The notes below the pieces were generated by a model, which did not search any database, had not been told where the DNA came from, and saw nothing but the letters and a program-made list of their open reading frames with translations. Both the position numbers and the translations under genes were made by a program. From Lachnospiraceae bacterium UBA5902 (lineage in GTDB: Bacteria > Bacillota > Clostridia > Lachnospirales > Lachnospiraceae), in assembly GCA_002431865.1 (NCBI GenBank), contig DJEI01000071.1, forward strand, positions 20,496 through 58,071: a stretch of 37,576 bases of DNA, given 5' to 3'. Shown in pieces: positions 1 through 8,085 of this stretch (the first letter of the stretch is position 1; every line of letters starts with the position of its first letter).

Positions 1-58
1 TGTTTGAACACGATGTTCAAACAAACCGCCACTGAGCCATGGATGGCGAATTGGCGGT
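1..58. repeat. Nested palindromes at window edge
   Basis: Two inverted repeats lie side by side. Bases 1-9 (TGTTTGAAC) pair perfectly with 15-23 (GTTCAAACA) around a 5-base loop. Bases 25-31 (ACCGCCA) pair with 52-58 (TGGCGGT), and inside them 36-40 (GCCAT) pairs with 43-47 (ATGGC). The T run after the first hairpin is absent, so it is not an obvious terminator. The feature is cut by the window edge, so it may be the end of a larger element or the 3' region of an upstream gene. The rest of 59-212, up to the ribosome site GGGAGGGG near 199, shows nothing I recognise; it is too short for a complete T-box leader. Confidence 0.5.
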
Positions 59-212
59 GGTTACGTACGGAGAGAATACATATATCAGAACATTTAGTAC
101 TTCTCAGTTTCAATACATCGTATATGGAATGCATTTATATTCGGATACATGGATATCATTATGTACATGATTTGCAATCGGTCAATCAAGAAAAATAAGG
201 GAGGGGTTTCAT

Positions 213-2198
213 ATGCCTAAAAAACCGTATTACATTACAACCGCAATCGCATACACATCTGGTAAGCCTCATATAGGCAACACGTATGAGATTGTACTTG
301 CAGACAGCATTGCCAGATACAAGAGATACGTCGGATACGACGTGCGTTTCCAGACTGGAACTGACGAACATGGTCAGAAGATTGAGATTAAAGCATTTGA
401 GAATCTCTCCACACCGAAGGAATTTGTGGATGAGACATCTGCTGAGATCAAGCGTATCTGGGATCTGATGAATACTTCTTACGACAAGTTCATCCGTACA
501 ACGGACGAATATCATGAGAAGCAGGTACAGAAGATTTTTAGAAAATTATACGATCAGGGAGATATCTACAAGGGCGAGTATGAAGGTATGTATTGTACAC
601 CTTGTGAGTCCTTCTTCACGAAAGCACAGCTTGTCGATGGCAAATGCCCGGACTGTGGACGTGAGGTTCAGCCGGCAAAGGAGGAAGCATATTTCTTCAA
701 GCTCAGCAAATACGCTGACCGTCTGATTGAGCATATCAATACACATCCGGAATTTATCCAGCCGGAATCCCGTAAGAACGAGATGATGAACAATTTCCTT
801 CTTCCGGGACTGCAGGATCTGTGTGTATCGAGAACATCTTTCAAGTGGGGTATTCCGGTAGACTTCGATCCAGGACATATCATATATGTATGGATTGACG
901 CTCTGACAAACTATATTACAGGTCTTGGCTATGATGTCGATGGCAATTCAGACGAGTTATACCATCGTTACTGGCCGGCAGATCTGCATCTGATCGGTAA
1001 GGATATCATCCGTTTCCACACGATTTACTGGCCATGTATCCTTATGGCGCTTGGCGAGCCGCTTCCGAAGCAGGTATTCGGACATCCTTGGCTGATCCAG
1101 AGTGATGGAAAGATGAGTAAGTCCCGTGGAAATGTAATCTACGCAGATGATATGGTAGACCTGTTTGGCGTAGATGCCGTTCGTTACTTCCTGCTGCATG
1201 AGATGCCATTTGAAAACGATGGAATTATTTCATGGGAGCTTGTAATTGAGCGTATCAATTCAGAGCTTGCAAATACACTTGGAAACCTCGTCAACCGTAC
1301 GATTTCCATGTCCAATAAATATTTTGATGGTGTTGTAACAAACGCCGGCGCACATGAGCCGGTCGATGATGACTTAAAGGCTGTTGTAACCGACACCAGA
1401 CTCCGTGTAAATGCATGCATGGACAAGCTCCGTGTGGCAGATGCGATCACAGAGATCTTCGCTTTATTTAAGCGTTGCAATAAGTATATTGATGAGACGA
1501 TGCCTTGGGCACTTGCCAAAGATCCGGAGAATGCAGATCGTCTGAATACGGTTCTGTACAATCTGGTAGAGAGCATTGTCATTGGCGCAAGCCTGCTGGA
1601 GCCATATATGCCGGAGACTTCTGAGAAGATCTTAAAGCAGCTCAATGCTGAGAAGCGCCGTGTGACAGAGCTTTCCAACTTCGGTTTGTATCCATCCGGA
1701 AACAAGGTAACCGATCAGCCGGAGATCCTCTTCGCAAGAATCGATGCACCAAAGATGCTCGAAGAGATTGAGAAGCGTTTCCCATCGAAGGTTGTTGAGG
1801 AACCAAAGCCGGAGAAGAAAGTAAAGAAGGAAGAAAAGGTTGAGATTCCTACGCTTGATGCGGTTGTGAAAGAAGAGATCACAATTGATGAGTTCAGCCG
1901 TATGCAGCTGCAGATGGGTGAGATCATCTCCTGTGAGGAAGTTGCAAATTCCAAGAAATTGCTTTGCTCACAGGTAAAGGTACAGGGCAGAACCTTACAG
2001 ATCGTATCCGGAATCAAGCATTACTATACACCGGAGCAGATGGTTGGCAAGAAGGTTGTTGTTATTACGAACCTGAAGCCGACAAAATTGGCAGGCGCGT
2101 TATCTGAAGGTATGCTCCTTTGCGCAGAGGATTTTGAAGGAAATCTGGCACTGCTTACCGCAGAGAAAGATATGCCGGCTGGAGCAATGATCAGCTAG
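213..2198 (+). CDS. metG: Methionyl-tRNA synthetase
   Basis: Charges tRNA-Met with methionine in the cytoplasm, using ATP. The class I signature HIGN is at residues 20-23 and KMSKS at 300-304. A zinc knuckle is formed by CxxC pairs at C128/C131 and C145/C148. An anticodon-binding helical domain follows, then a lysine/glutamate-rich linker near 525-550 and a C-terminal tRNA-binding (Trbp111/EMAP-like) domain from about 554 to 661. At 661 aa it has the normal length for the Firmicute form with the C-terminal dimerisation domain. ATG is preceded by AGGGAGGGG at good spacing. It is transcribed alone, ending in a strong terminator at 2219-2257. A housekeeping gene with no link to the flagellar genes downstream. 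Confidence 0.97.
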   Translation: MPKKPYYITTAIAYTSGKPHIGNTYEIVLADSIARYKRYVGYDVRFQTGTDEHGQKIEIKAFENLSTPKEFVDETSAEIKRIWDLMNTSYDKFIRTTDEYHEKQVQKIFRKLYDQGDIYKGEYEGMYCTPCESFFTKAQLVDGKCPDCGREVQPAKEEAYFFKLSKYADRLIEHINTHPEFIQPESRKNEMMNNFLLPGLQDLCVSRTSFKWGIPVDFDPGHIIYVWIDALTNYITGLGYDVDGNSDELYHRYWPADLHLIGKDIIRFHTIYWPCILMALGEPLPKQVFGHPWLIQSDGKMSKSRGNVIYADDMVDLFGVDAVRYFLLHEMPFENDGIISWELVIERINSELANTLGNLVNRTISMSNKYFDGVVTNAGAHEPVDDDLKAVVTDTRLRVNACMDKLRVADAITEIFALFKRCNKYIDETMPWALAKDPENADRLNTVLYNLVESIVIGASLLEPYMPETSEKILKQLNAEKRRVTELSNFGLYPSGNKVTDQPEILFARIDAPKMLEEIEKRFPSKVVEEPKPEKKVKKEEKVEIPTLDAVVKEEITIDEFSRMQLQMGEIISCEEVANSKKLLCSQVKVQGRTLQIVSGIKHYYTPEQMVGKKVVVITNLKPTKLAGALSEGMLLCAEDFEGNLALLTAEKDMPAGAMIS

Positions 2199-2218
2199 AA
2201 ATAATAAAATAACAAATC

Positions 2219-2257
2219 AAAAACGACCGATTGGATTAAAACCAATCGGTCGTTTTT
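2219..2257. terminator. Bidirectional rho-independent terminator
   Basis: A perfect 16-bp stem (2219-2234 with 2242-2257) encloses a 7-base loop. A runs lead in and T runs lead out, so the stem works on both strands. It sits between metG and the convergent lipoprotein gene, whose stop lies at 2295, and can end both transcripts. Confidence 0.93.
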
Positions 2258-2294
2258 ATATGCTGTTTCATTTATTATCTGTATGCTTCCTTAC

Positions 2295-3011
2295 TTAGTT
2301 CGCATCTGTCGATGTTGCTGTCTCAGTCACAATCGCGGAACTGATCATAGCGGCGTCAATCTGCATGAAATCGCGGTCGCTGATATAATATTTATTTCCA
2401 TCTTCGATAATTTCAACGGTTACAACCTGCGGATCTGCATAACTCATATTTTCGCAGCCTGCATTCAGGATGTCAATCAAACCTTGCGCGAATAATGTTT
2501 CGTAATCGGTGAGAGAATAATCATTGTACGTTCCGGCTTTTACATCGTTATTAAAGGTTTCAACATAAGAGGTAACCTCCGCAGATGTCTGTGCAAACAG
2601 GTTAATCGGGTAAATCGTGATATCCACCAGATAAACACTACCATCTTTTCTCGCTTTATCCACCTTATAATTGACCTTGCTATAAATATTCCTGGCAAGA
2701 GACTCGAACTGCTCCCGCATCTCTGGTGCATCATCAATATTTACGCTGTAATAGGTGAGGATATTGTCAGTCAGCAGATCAATGTTTGCCTGATAAAGTG
2801 CATCTGCATCTTCCTGATTTGCACCGGACGCAGCAATGTAGTCTTTGGTTGCACCAAGGTAATTGATCGCGATCAAACTCTTGATGTAAGTCTGATACCG
2901 TTTCTCCACATTTGCGGTACATGCGGTTAATGAAAAAATTAACAGCATACAAATCGGCAAAAGAGAAAATCGTTTGTATTTTTTTGCATGAATTTTCGTG
3001 AAAAAGTTCAT
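2295..3011 (-). CDS. Putative lipoprotein of unknown function
   Basis: A 238-aa exported lipoprotein. The N-terminus has basic residues (KKYKR at 10-14), a hydrophobic stretch (about 15-30) and a lipobox LTAC with the lipidated cysteine at residue 31, which predicts anchoring on the outer face of the cell membrane. The mature part is acidic, mixed helix/strand, with no motif I can name with confidence; it has the size and feel of small Lachnospiraceae lipoproteins such as the DUF5105 group, but that is a guess. The start is supported by GAGGTGATC a few bases upstream on the minus strand. It is monocistronic and convergent with metG. No functional link to neighbouring genes is visible. Confidence 0.85.
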   Translation of the reverse strand: MNFFTKIHAKKYKRFSLLPICMLLIFSLTACTANVEKRYQTYIKSLIAINYLGATKDYIAASGANQEDADALYQANIDLLTDNILTYYSVNIDDAPEMREQFESLARNIYSKVNYKVDKARKDGSVYLVDITIYPINLFAQTSAEVTSYVETFNNDVKAGTYNDYSLTDYETLFAQGLIDILNAGCENMSYADPQVVTVEIIEDGNKYYISDRDFMQIDAAMISSAIVTETATSTDAN

Positions 3012-3123
3012 TTAAAGATCACCTCGTAATAATTTTTATATGATTAAACATGTCCTTAGTGTATCATAAAGTGAAAGCAAATATCAATACACACATACTT
3101 TTTATTAAACCTTTTAATGCACA

Positions 3124-3265
3124 GTTTGAATTGACGATAATGGATTTACGAAGGGACATTTGCGACCGCCGGTACTTAATGAGTGTGAAACACGAATTTA
3201 GTACCGCTGCGCGGAGCAACTAAGCGGAAGCGGTCCCGGAGTGAACCATTATCGTCAATTCAAAC
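3124..3265. repeat. 142-bp structured element with perfect 20-bp inverted repeats
   Basis: Bases 3124-3143 are the exact reverse complement of 3246-3265, with no mismatch over 20 bp. Inside, GACCGC (3164-3169) pairs with GCGGTC (3230-3235), and within that CGGTACTTAAT (3170-3180) pairs with ATTTAGTACCG (3196-3206) with one mismatch, capped by GTGT/ACAC. A further small hairpin (GCT at 3206-3208, AGC at 3215-3217) could form in the remainder. The interior is more GC-rich than the AT-rich flanks. No open frame and no T run after the outer stem. It could be a miniature repeat element or a branched RNA; sequence alone does not decide. Confidence 0.75.
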
Positions 3266-3383
3266 GTCCGTTAAAGTAATTTGTATATGGAATAAATCAT
3301 CTGAAAATATATGTTTCAAACCAAATAGGCATTTTTCGACCAGAAATCCATAGTAAAAAAATGATGCATAAACGAAATTCTTA

Positions 3384-3392
3384 TGGTATAAT
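3384..3392 (+). promoter_or_regulatory. Extended -10 promoter (sigma-A type)
   Basis: TGGTATAAT gives a perfect TATAAT (3387-3392) with the extended TGn motif. No good -35 is present, which is usual for extended -10 promoters. It would start transcription near 3399, about 40 bases before the ATG of the DivIVA-like gene. Confidence 0.6.
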
Positions 3393-3437
3393 TAAGAAAC
3401 ATATTGGATAATGGACATTCGAAAGGAGAATTGTATA

Positions 3438-4325
3438 ATGGATGTAACTTTGAAGACCACATCGTTTGGTGGATATGACAAGAAGGCAGTAGAAAATTAT
3501 ATAGACGAATTGACAGCAGAGCACGAGAAAGAGGTTGCAGATTTAAAGGCAAACGTATTGAAGCTGTCAGAAACAGTAAAGAATCTCCACACGATGCGGG
3601 AGGTAAATCTGAACGAATCTTCCAGTACAATCGAGAACCTCAAGAAGGTAAACGATGAGCTGCAGGTAGAAGTGACACAGCTCCGCGACAAGATGTCGGC
3701 GTATGAGACAAGGGAAGAAGAATCAGCCAGCCGTTATGAGTCAATTTCCAGAACTTTGCTGGAGGCACGTGAGAGTGCAGATGCATTGACAAAGCAGACA
3801 CAGAAGGAGTGTGAAGAACTGCGCGCAAAGACAGAGGAAGAGTGCGACAGACAGACACAGGAGACAAGCGATGCCTGCCGTCAGATGTCAGAGGAGACAA
3901 CAGCCGAGTGCCAGCGCATGCATGCAGAGACGGTTGCAGCCTGTGAGAGACTGGATGCAGAGACAAAGAGCAAATGTCAGGAGCGCAAGGAATCCACATA
4001 TGCAGAGTGTGAGCGTGTGAAGCGTGAGACAAGAGAAGAAACAGATAAATTGCGTGCAGATACGGAGAGCGCATGCCAGTCTTTGAATGATCATACAGAG
4101 GAGACATGTGCCAATATGCGCGCTGAGGCAACTGCAGAGTGCGAGGAGATGCGGAATCAGGCCAGAACAGAGGCATACAATACACGCATGTCTGTGAAGC
4201 GTGAGTGCGAGAGCGTAAGCGAATATATGGCACAGATGAAAGCAGCACTTGATAATGTTGTTATTTCCGTAGATAATACGATTAAGGTTGCAGATCAGGC
4301 ATTCCCTGAGATCAGCAACAACTAG
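3438..4325 (+). CDS. DivIVA-like coiled-coil protein with 11-residue cysteine repeat
   Basis: A 295-aa protein. The first ~40 residues resemble the DivIVA/GpsB N-terminal domain (SFGGYDKKAVENYIDEL), which in that family binds curved or septal membrane. The rest is predicted coiled coil. From residue 125 a strict 11-residue repeat runs to 257, with cysteine at 125, 136, 147, 158, 169, 180, 191, 213, 224, 235 and 257; positions 202 and 246 are Thr and Ala. Threonine usually follows seven residues after the cysteine, giving a pattern Cxx(L/M)xxET. Hendecad repeats form right-handed coiled coils, which would stack the cysteines along one stripe. ATG at 3438 is chosen because AAAGGAG lies just upstream; an in-frame ATG at 3411 has none. 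Function is unknown; a scaffold at pole or septum is plausible from the N-terminus only. Confidence 0.8.
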   Translation: MDVTLKTTSFGGYDKKAVENYIDELTAEHEKEVADLKANVLKLSETVKNLHTMREVNLNESSSTIENLKKVNDELQVEVTQLRDKMSAYETREEESASRYESISRTLLEARESADALTKQTQKECEELRAKTEEECDRQTQETSDACRQMSEETTAECQRMHAETVAACERLDAETKSKCQERKESTYAECERVKRETREETDKLRADTESACQSLNDHTEETCANMRAEATAECEEMRNQARTEAYNTRMSVKRECESVSEYMAQMKAALDNVVISVDNTIKVADQAFPEISNN

Positions 4326-4351
4326 TCAGATTTTGAAAGCAGTATAGACGG

Positions 4352-4378
4352 GGCTGTCGCACATTGTGTGTGACAGCC
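4352..4378 (+). terminator. Strong hairpin, possible terminator or attenuator
   Basis: GGCTGTCGCACA (4352-4363) pairs with TGTGTGACAGCC (4367-4378) through one G-T wobble and a 3-base loop. Only a weak T-containing tail (TTATTA) follows, so termination may be partial. It separates the DivIVA-like gene from the PAS/GAF gene. Confidence 0.6.
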
Positions 4379-4426
4379 TTATTAGATACCGAGGCTTTAC
4401 GATACGATAAGAGGGGGGCGAGTGGC

Positions 4427-6241
4427 ATGGTAATTGAAAACAAATACCTCAGAAAAGCAATCGAAAAAACGGGATATATCGTACTTGTGAAACGATATAT
4501 TATTGGCGTGCCGGGTTCCAGTCTGGTGTACGTTTCACCAAATGCATCCGAAATTGGTATGAATGTCGAGATGCTGAACAAAGGAATGAAACTGTCCGAG
4601 GATTATATTTATCCATCGGATCGAGAGATGGTAATGAAGACGATTCATAATGCGATTGACAATCGCGTGCAGGATTATGTGCATGAATATCGTATGGTTG
4701 GGGATGACGGAATACTTCGCCAGGCACGTGTGAATATCTGCATTGAAGTCGTGTCAGAGGAAGAAAATACGTATGAAGTAGAATTTTATATCCGCGATAT
4801 CTCTGCGGAGAAGGAAGAAGAAAAACAGGCGGAGATTAAACGGGCGATTGAAGAGCCAAACAGACGCATGCAGATTTCACCAACGGGATCACTGGTAATC
4901 AGCAAGCTGGACAATCCGGGCATGATTCCGCAGATTCAGAAGATGGAGATGATCATGAGTGGATTTTCGCAGCTCACTAATTTGTATTCTGTGTTTGTTG
5001 ATGAGAATGGCAAGGTGGAATCTACACCAGTCGGACCTGCGACCGATCTGGGTGATTTCTATGATCTGTTTGAAACGCCAACCTACAAGGAGTTCTTCAA
5101 GACGATGAAGGAGGAAGTGCTGGCAGAGATGAAGCCACATATCTTTGACCGCGAGGAAGGCGGCTATGGAAAACTGGCAATGGCACCAATCTGTGTGGGT
5201 GATAATCTGCAGGGGTTCTGGGTGCTTGGCTCTTATACACCGGAGGAGACGGAGCATCTGGAGGAGATCTACGAGCTTCATTGGACGACGGCAGAGCTGG
5301 TATCGGACTTCCTGCTGCAAAGCTATAATTCTATCGTGGAATCTGCGAAGTCCCGTGGCGCAGGCAAGAAGCTGCGCGAGGAACTGGCACGACAGAGTAT
5401 TGTTAACAACGCATTGTCGAAGATCAACAGTAAGTTGAGCGAAGATGTAGAACAGGTCATTGGTGAGACGCTGCGTGAGGTTGCACTGCATATGGATCTG
5501 GACCGCATGTTTTTATATACCTTTGACAAGGAGAATCCAAAAGCATACAGCTTGCGGAGTTATTTTGATGTATCAGGTGAACTGCCGGGGGATGACATAC
5601 TGACATTACTGCCAGAACGTCTGTATCTGGTGATGGATGCCATCAAAAGCGGTAACGGCTGTTGTATGCTGGATCGTACGAATATGACGCAGCGCGATGT
5701 GATCAATCTGATGCGGTATAATTTCCGGGCAGAGATTGCATATCCGATCTATCTGGAAGGAAGACTGTATGGTGTTTTGATTTTTGCAGAGTCGAAATCG
5801 GAACGAATCTGGACGAAAGAGGAGCTTCGTTTCTCACAGAGTATCTCCCTGTTGATTCAGAACATGCTGGAAAATGCGGACGGCGATGATAATGTGCGAA
5901 ATGTGAATAAACATCTGATAGAAACATACAATAGTTTCCATGAGGGCATTTTTATCCGGGATTTGTACACCGGTTATGTATTCTTCTCAAACAAGGCGCT
6001 CAATGATATGCTCGGTTATGATCTGACTGGTGGCGACAGCCGTAAGATTCTGAAAAATCTGCGTGATAAATTTGAGCATATGGATGGCGTCCGCAAGGAT
6101 ATTGCAGGACGTAAGGTTACAAATTGGTGCAGTTATGTGCCGGCACTCGATGAGATTATGGATATCACGGAAGTACCAATTGAATGGTTACAGGGAGGCG
6201 CTGCGACCATGATTATTATGAAAAAAGCTAAGGATAATTAG
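4427..6241 (+). CDS. PAS/GAF sensor protein without an output domain
   Basis: A 604-aa cytoplasmic protein with no membrane segment. I read, in order, a PAS-like domain (about 15-125, ending in FYIRDIS), a second sensory region (about 150-310) that loosely resembles PocR-type ligand domains, a GAF domain (about 330-490, with the typical AYPIYLEGRLYGVLIFAE strand pattern) and a C-terminal PAS-like domain (about 495-600, GIFIRDLYTGYVFFSNKA). There is no histidine kinase, GGDEF, EAL, HD-GYP, phosphatase or DNA-binding domain. The start at 4427 follows GAGGGGGG; a longer frame from 4364 begins inside the upstream hairpin and has no ribosome site. Its last codons overlap the sigma-28 promoter of the next operon. 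It may act by protein contact or be the sensory half of a lost enzyme; the domain limits are approximate. Confidence 0.75.
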   Translation: MVIENKYLRKAIEKTGYIVLVKRYIIGVPGSSLVYVSPNASEIGMNVEMLNKGMKLSEDYIYPSDREMVMKTIHNAIDNRVQDYVHEYRMVGDDGILRQARVNICIEVVSEEENTYEVEFYIRDISAEKEEEKQAEIKRAIEEPNRRMQISPTGSLVISKLDNPGMIPQIQKMEMIMSGFSQLTNLYSVFVDENGKVESTPVGPATDLGDFYDLFETPTYKEFFKTMKEEVLAEMKPHIFDREEGGYGKLAMAPICVGDNLQGFWVLGSYTPEETEHLEEIYELHWTTAELVSDFLLQSYNSIVESAKSRGAGKKLREELARQSIVNNALSKINSKLSEDVEQVIGETLREVALHMDLDRMFLYTFDKENPKAYSLRSYFDVSGELPGDDILTLLPERLYLVMDAIKSGNGCCMLDRTNMTQRDVINLMRYNFRAEIAYPIYLEGRLYGVLIFAESKSERIWTKEELRFSQSISLLIQNMLENADGDDNVRNVNKHLIETYNSFHEGIFIRDLYTGYVFFSNKALNDMLGYDLTGGDSRKILKNLRDKFEHMDGVRKDIAGRKVTNWCSYVPALDEIMDITEVPIEWLQGGAATMIIMKKAKDN

Positions 6242-6255
6242 GAAATTTCCGATAT
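6229..6255 (+). promoter_or_regulatory. Sigma-28 (FliA/SigD) promoter for mreB-flgF operon
   Basis: TAAG (6229-6232), a 15-base spacer, then TCCGATAT (6248-6255). This fits the SigD consensus TAAA-N14-16-GCCGATAT at 10 of 12 positions and closely resembles the flagellin promoter at 23577. It overlaps the last codons of the upstream sensor gene. The start site would fall near 6262, right at the AGGAGG of the next gene, giving a very short leader. Confidence 0.7.
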
Positions 6256-6275
6256 ATAGATAGGAGGAACAAGAC

Positions 6276-7265
6276 GTGGCAAGTTCAGACATTGGAATCG
6301 ACTTAGGAACCGCCAGTATATTAGTCTATGTCAAAGGAAAGGGCGTCGTATTGAAGGAGCCGTCCGTAGTCGCCTATGACAGGGATACCGAACAGATCAT
6401 GGCAATCGGAGAAGAGGCAAGACTGATGCTCGGAAGAACACCTGGAAACATCATTGCGGTGCGTCCGCTCAGACAGGGTGTAATCTCCGATTATAAAACG
6501 ACAGAAAAGATGCTGAAATATTTTATTCAGAAAGCAGTAGGCAAGAGCTTCTTCGGAAGAAGACCGCGTATCAGCGTATGCGTGCCATCCGGCGTTACGG
6601 ATGTAGAGAAGCGGGCTGTTGAGGATGCGACTTATCAGGCAGGAGCCAGAGATGTATATATCATTGAGGAACCGGTTGCAGCCGCAATCGGAGCCGGTAT
6701 CGACATTTCCAGACCATGCGGAAATATGATCGTGGATATCGGAGGCGGTACTTCTGACATTGCAGTTATTTCACTCGATGGAGTCGTTGTATCATCATCC
6801 ATCAAAGTAGCGGGGGATGATTTCGATGATGCAATTGTCCGTTTTATGCGGAAACGTCATAATCTGTTGATCGGTGAGCGTTCGGCAGAGGAGATCAAGA
6901 TCAATATTGGAACTTGTTACAAACGACCAGAAAATATTTCTATGGATATCCGTGGAAGAAATCTGGTAACCGGACTTCCAAAGACGGTAACGGTATCTTC
7001 GGATGAGACCGAGGAGGCACTGCGCGAGGTGACATCCCAGATTGTGGATGCGGTACACTCGGTATTGGAGCGTACGCCACCAGAACTGGCAGCTGATATC
7101 GCAGACCGTGGAATTGTGTTGACTGGTGGCGGTGCATTGCTGCACGGACTCGAGGATCTGATCGAGGAGAACACCGGAATCACAACGATGACAGCTGAGG
7201 AACCACTGACTGCAGTGGCAATCGGTACAGGTAAGTATATTGAGTTTTTGAGTGAGCGAAAGTAG
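6276..7265 (+). CDS. mreB: MreB/Mbl-family actin-like protein
   Basis: A 329-aa bacterial actin that forms membrane-linked filaments guiding cell-wall synthesis. The actin-fold ATP-binding motifs are present: phosphate 1 DLGTA (9-13), phosphate 2 DIGGGTSD (154-161) and the adenosine motif TGGGALL near residue 288. Start is GTG, chosen because AGGAGG lies 8 bases upstream. Bacillus subtilis has mbl directly before flhO-flhP, the same order as here, so this is probably the Mbl-type paralogue. It is placed behind a sigma-28 promoter and 14 bases before the rod gene flgF, which suggests joint expression with late flagellar genes. Whether it is the cell's main MreB or a second, flagella-linked copy cannot be told from this window. 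Confidence 0.92.
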   Translation: MASSDIGIDLGTASILVYVKGKGVVLKEPSVVAYDRDTEQIMAIGEEARLMLGRTPGNIIAVRPLRQGVISDYKTTEKMLKYFIQKAVGKSFFGRRPRISVCVPSGVTDVEKRAVEDATYQAGARDVYIIEEPVAAAIGAGIDISRPCGNMIVDIGGGTSDIAVISLDGVVVSSSIKVAGDDFDDAIVRFMRKRHNLLIGERSAEEIKINIGTCYKRPENISMDIRGRNLVTGLPKTVTVSSDETEEALREVTSQIVDAVHSVLERTPPELAADIADRGIVLTGGGALLHGLEDLIEENTGITTMTAEEPLTAVAIGTGKYIEFLSERK

Positions 7266-7279
7266 AAAGCAGGGAAACG

Positions 7280-8062
7280 ATGGTAAGAGGGTTGTACACG
7301 GCATGGACCGGACTTCGCAACGAGGAAAAGAGAATGGATGTTGTCACAAACAACATGGCGAATGCGGACACGACCGGCTACAAAAAGGTGGACGTTACAT
7401 CGCAGTCCTTTGACCGCCAGCTGGCAGTCAAGATTGACGATCCAACGATCGGACCAAACATAAAGCAGGGCATAGGCGGCGTGAACCTTGGCGTGAAGAT
7501 CGGAGAGACGTATTATGATATGTCTCAGGGAAATTTCAGACAGACAGAAGACCAGTACAATTTGGCATTATCCGGCAGCGGATTTTTTACCATCAGCACA
7601 ACGGACAAGAGTGGAACGACAACGACACGCTACACGCGCGATGGCGATTTCACTGTAACCAGGGACGGTTATCTTGTGACAAAGGATGGCGATTATGTGC
7701 TGGCGGAAGGCGGTAATCGTATACAGATTCCGAATGCAAATCTGGTCAAGATCAGCGTAAATCAGGCGGGAGAGATATACTCCGGCAATACGTATGTTGC
7801 GAAATTGCAGTTGGTTGATTTTCAGAGCTACGATGCGTTATCCAGCTATGGTGAGAACATGTACGAGGCGGTAGATGGCGCAGTACAGACGCAGGCGGAT
7901 GTGACGGTCAATCAGGGATATCTGGAAATGTCAAATGTCAATATGGTCACAGAGATGGTTGATATGATTGCGGTCACAAGAGCGTATGAGACAAATCAGA
8001 AAATGGTTCAGACGATCGATCAGACCCTGGACAAGGCAGTCAATGAAATCGGGCGGTTATAG
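7280..8062 (+). CDS. flgF: Flagellar hook-basal body protein, FlgF/FlhO-like
   Basis: A 260-aa rod/hook family protein, exported by the flagellar type III system to form part of the distal rod. The N-terminal signature (LYTAWTGLRNEEKRMDVVTNNMANADTTGYKK) is the Flg_bb_rod motif with the usual NNxANxxTxGYK core, and the C-terminus (VNMVTEMVDMIAVTRAYETNQKMVQTIDQTLDKA) is the Flg_bbr_C motif. The middle carries the variable FlgE/F/G-like domain with FFTIS and YTRDGDF. Length is normal. It follows mreB by 14 bases and precedes a paralogue by 23, as in the mbl-flhO-flhP cluster of Bacillus. Confidence 0.93.
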   Translation: MVRGLYTAWTGLRNEEKRMDVVTNNMANADTTGYKKVDVTSQSFDRQLAVKIDDPTIGPNIKQGIGGVNLGVKIGETYYDMSQGNFRQTEDQYNLALSGSGFFTISTTDKSGTTTTRYTRDGDFTVTRDGYLVTKDGDYVLAEGGNRIQIPNANLVKISVNQAGEIYSGNTYVAKLQLVDFQSYDALSSYGENMYEAVDGAVQTQADVTVNQGYLEMSNVNMVTEMVDMIAVTRAYETNQKMVQTIDQTLDKAVNEIGRL

Positions 8063-8085
8063 TGGAAGATAGGAGGTAGCGGCGT

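Larger units (their letters stand above)
3012..3437. other. 426-bp gene-poor interval
   Basis: I see no credible gene here. It holds the leader of the minus-strand lipoprotein gene (to about 3110), a 142-bp inverted-repeat element (3124-3265), an AT-rich spacer, and the promoter and ribosome site of the DivIVA-like gene (3384-3430). A loose TTGATA/TATGAT pair can be found on the minus strand near 3060-3090, but the spacing is too short to call it a promoter. Confidence 0.6.

Noticed and set aside
4..198. 64-codon frame before metG
   Set aside because: It starts inside a palindrome, has no ribosome site and no protein-like pattern.
1..212. T-box or SAM riboswitch before metG
   Set aside because: The visible leader is too short, lacks a T-box sequence and terminator/antiterminator pair, and shows no SAM-box core.
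3810..4208. 33-base DNA repeats that could suggest a repeat array
   Set aside because: The period is the 11-residue protein repeat; bases vary at third positions as expected for coding sequence, so it is not a CRISPR or satellite.
3640..4248. 202-codon minus-strand frame opposite the DivIVA-like gene
   Set aside because: It arises from the 33-base periodicity of the coiled-coil repeat and has no recognisable protein character.
6276..7265. FtsA or DnaK instead of MreB
   Set aside because: The length and actin motifs fit MreB/Mbl; the FtsA insertion domain and the Hsp70 substrate domain are absent.
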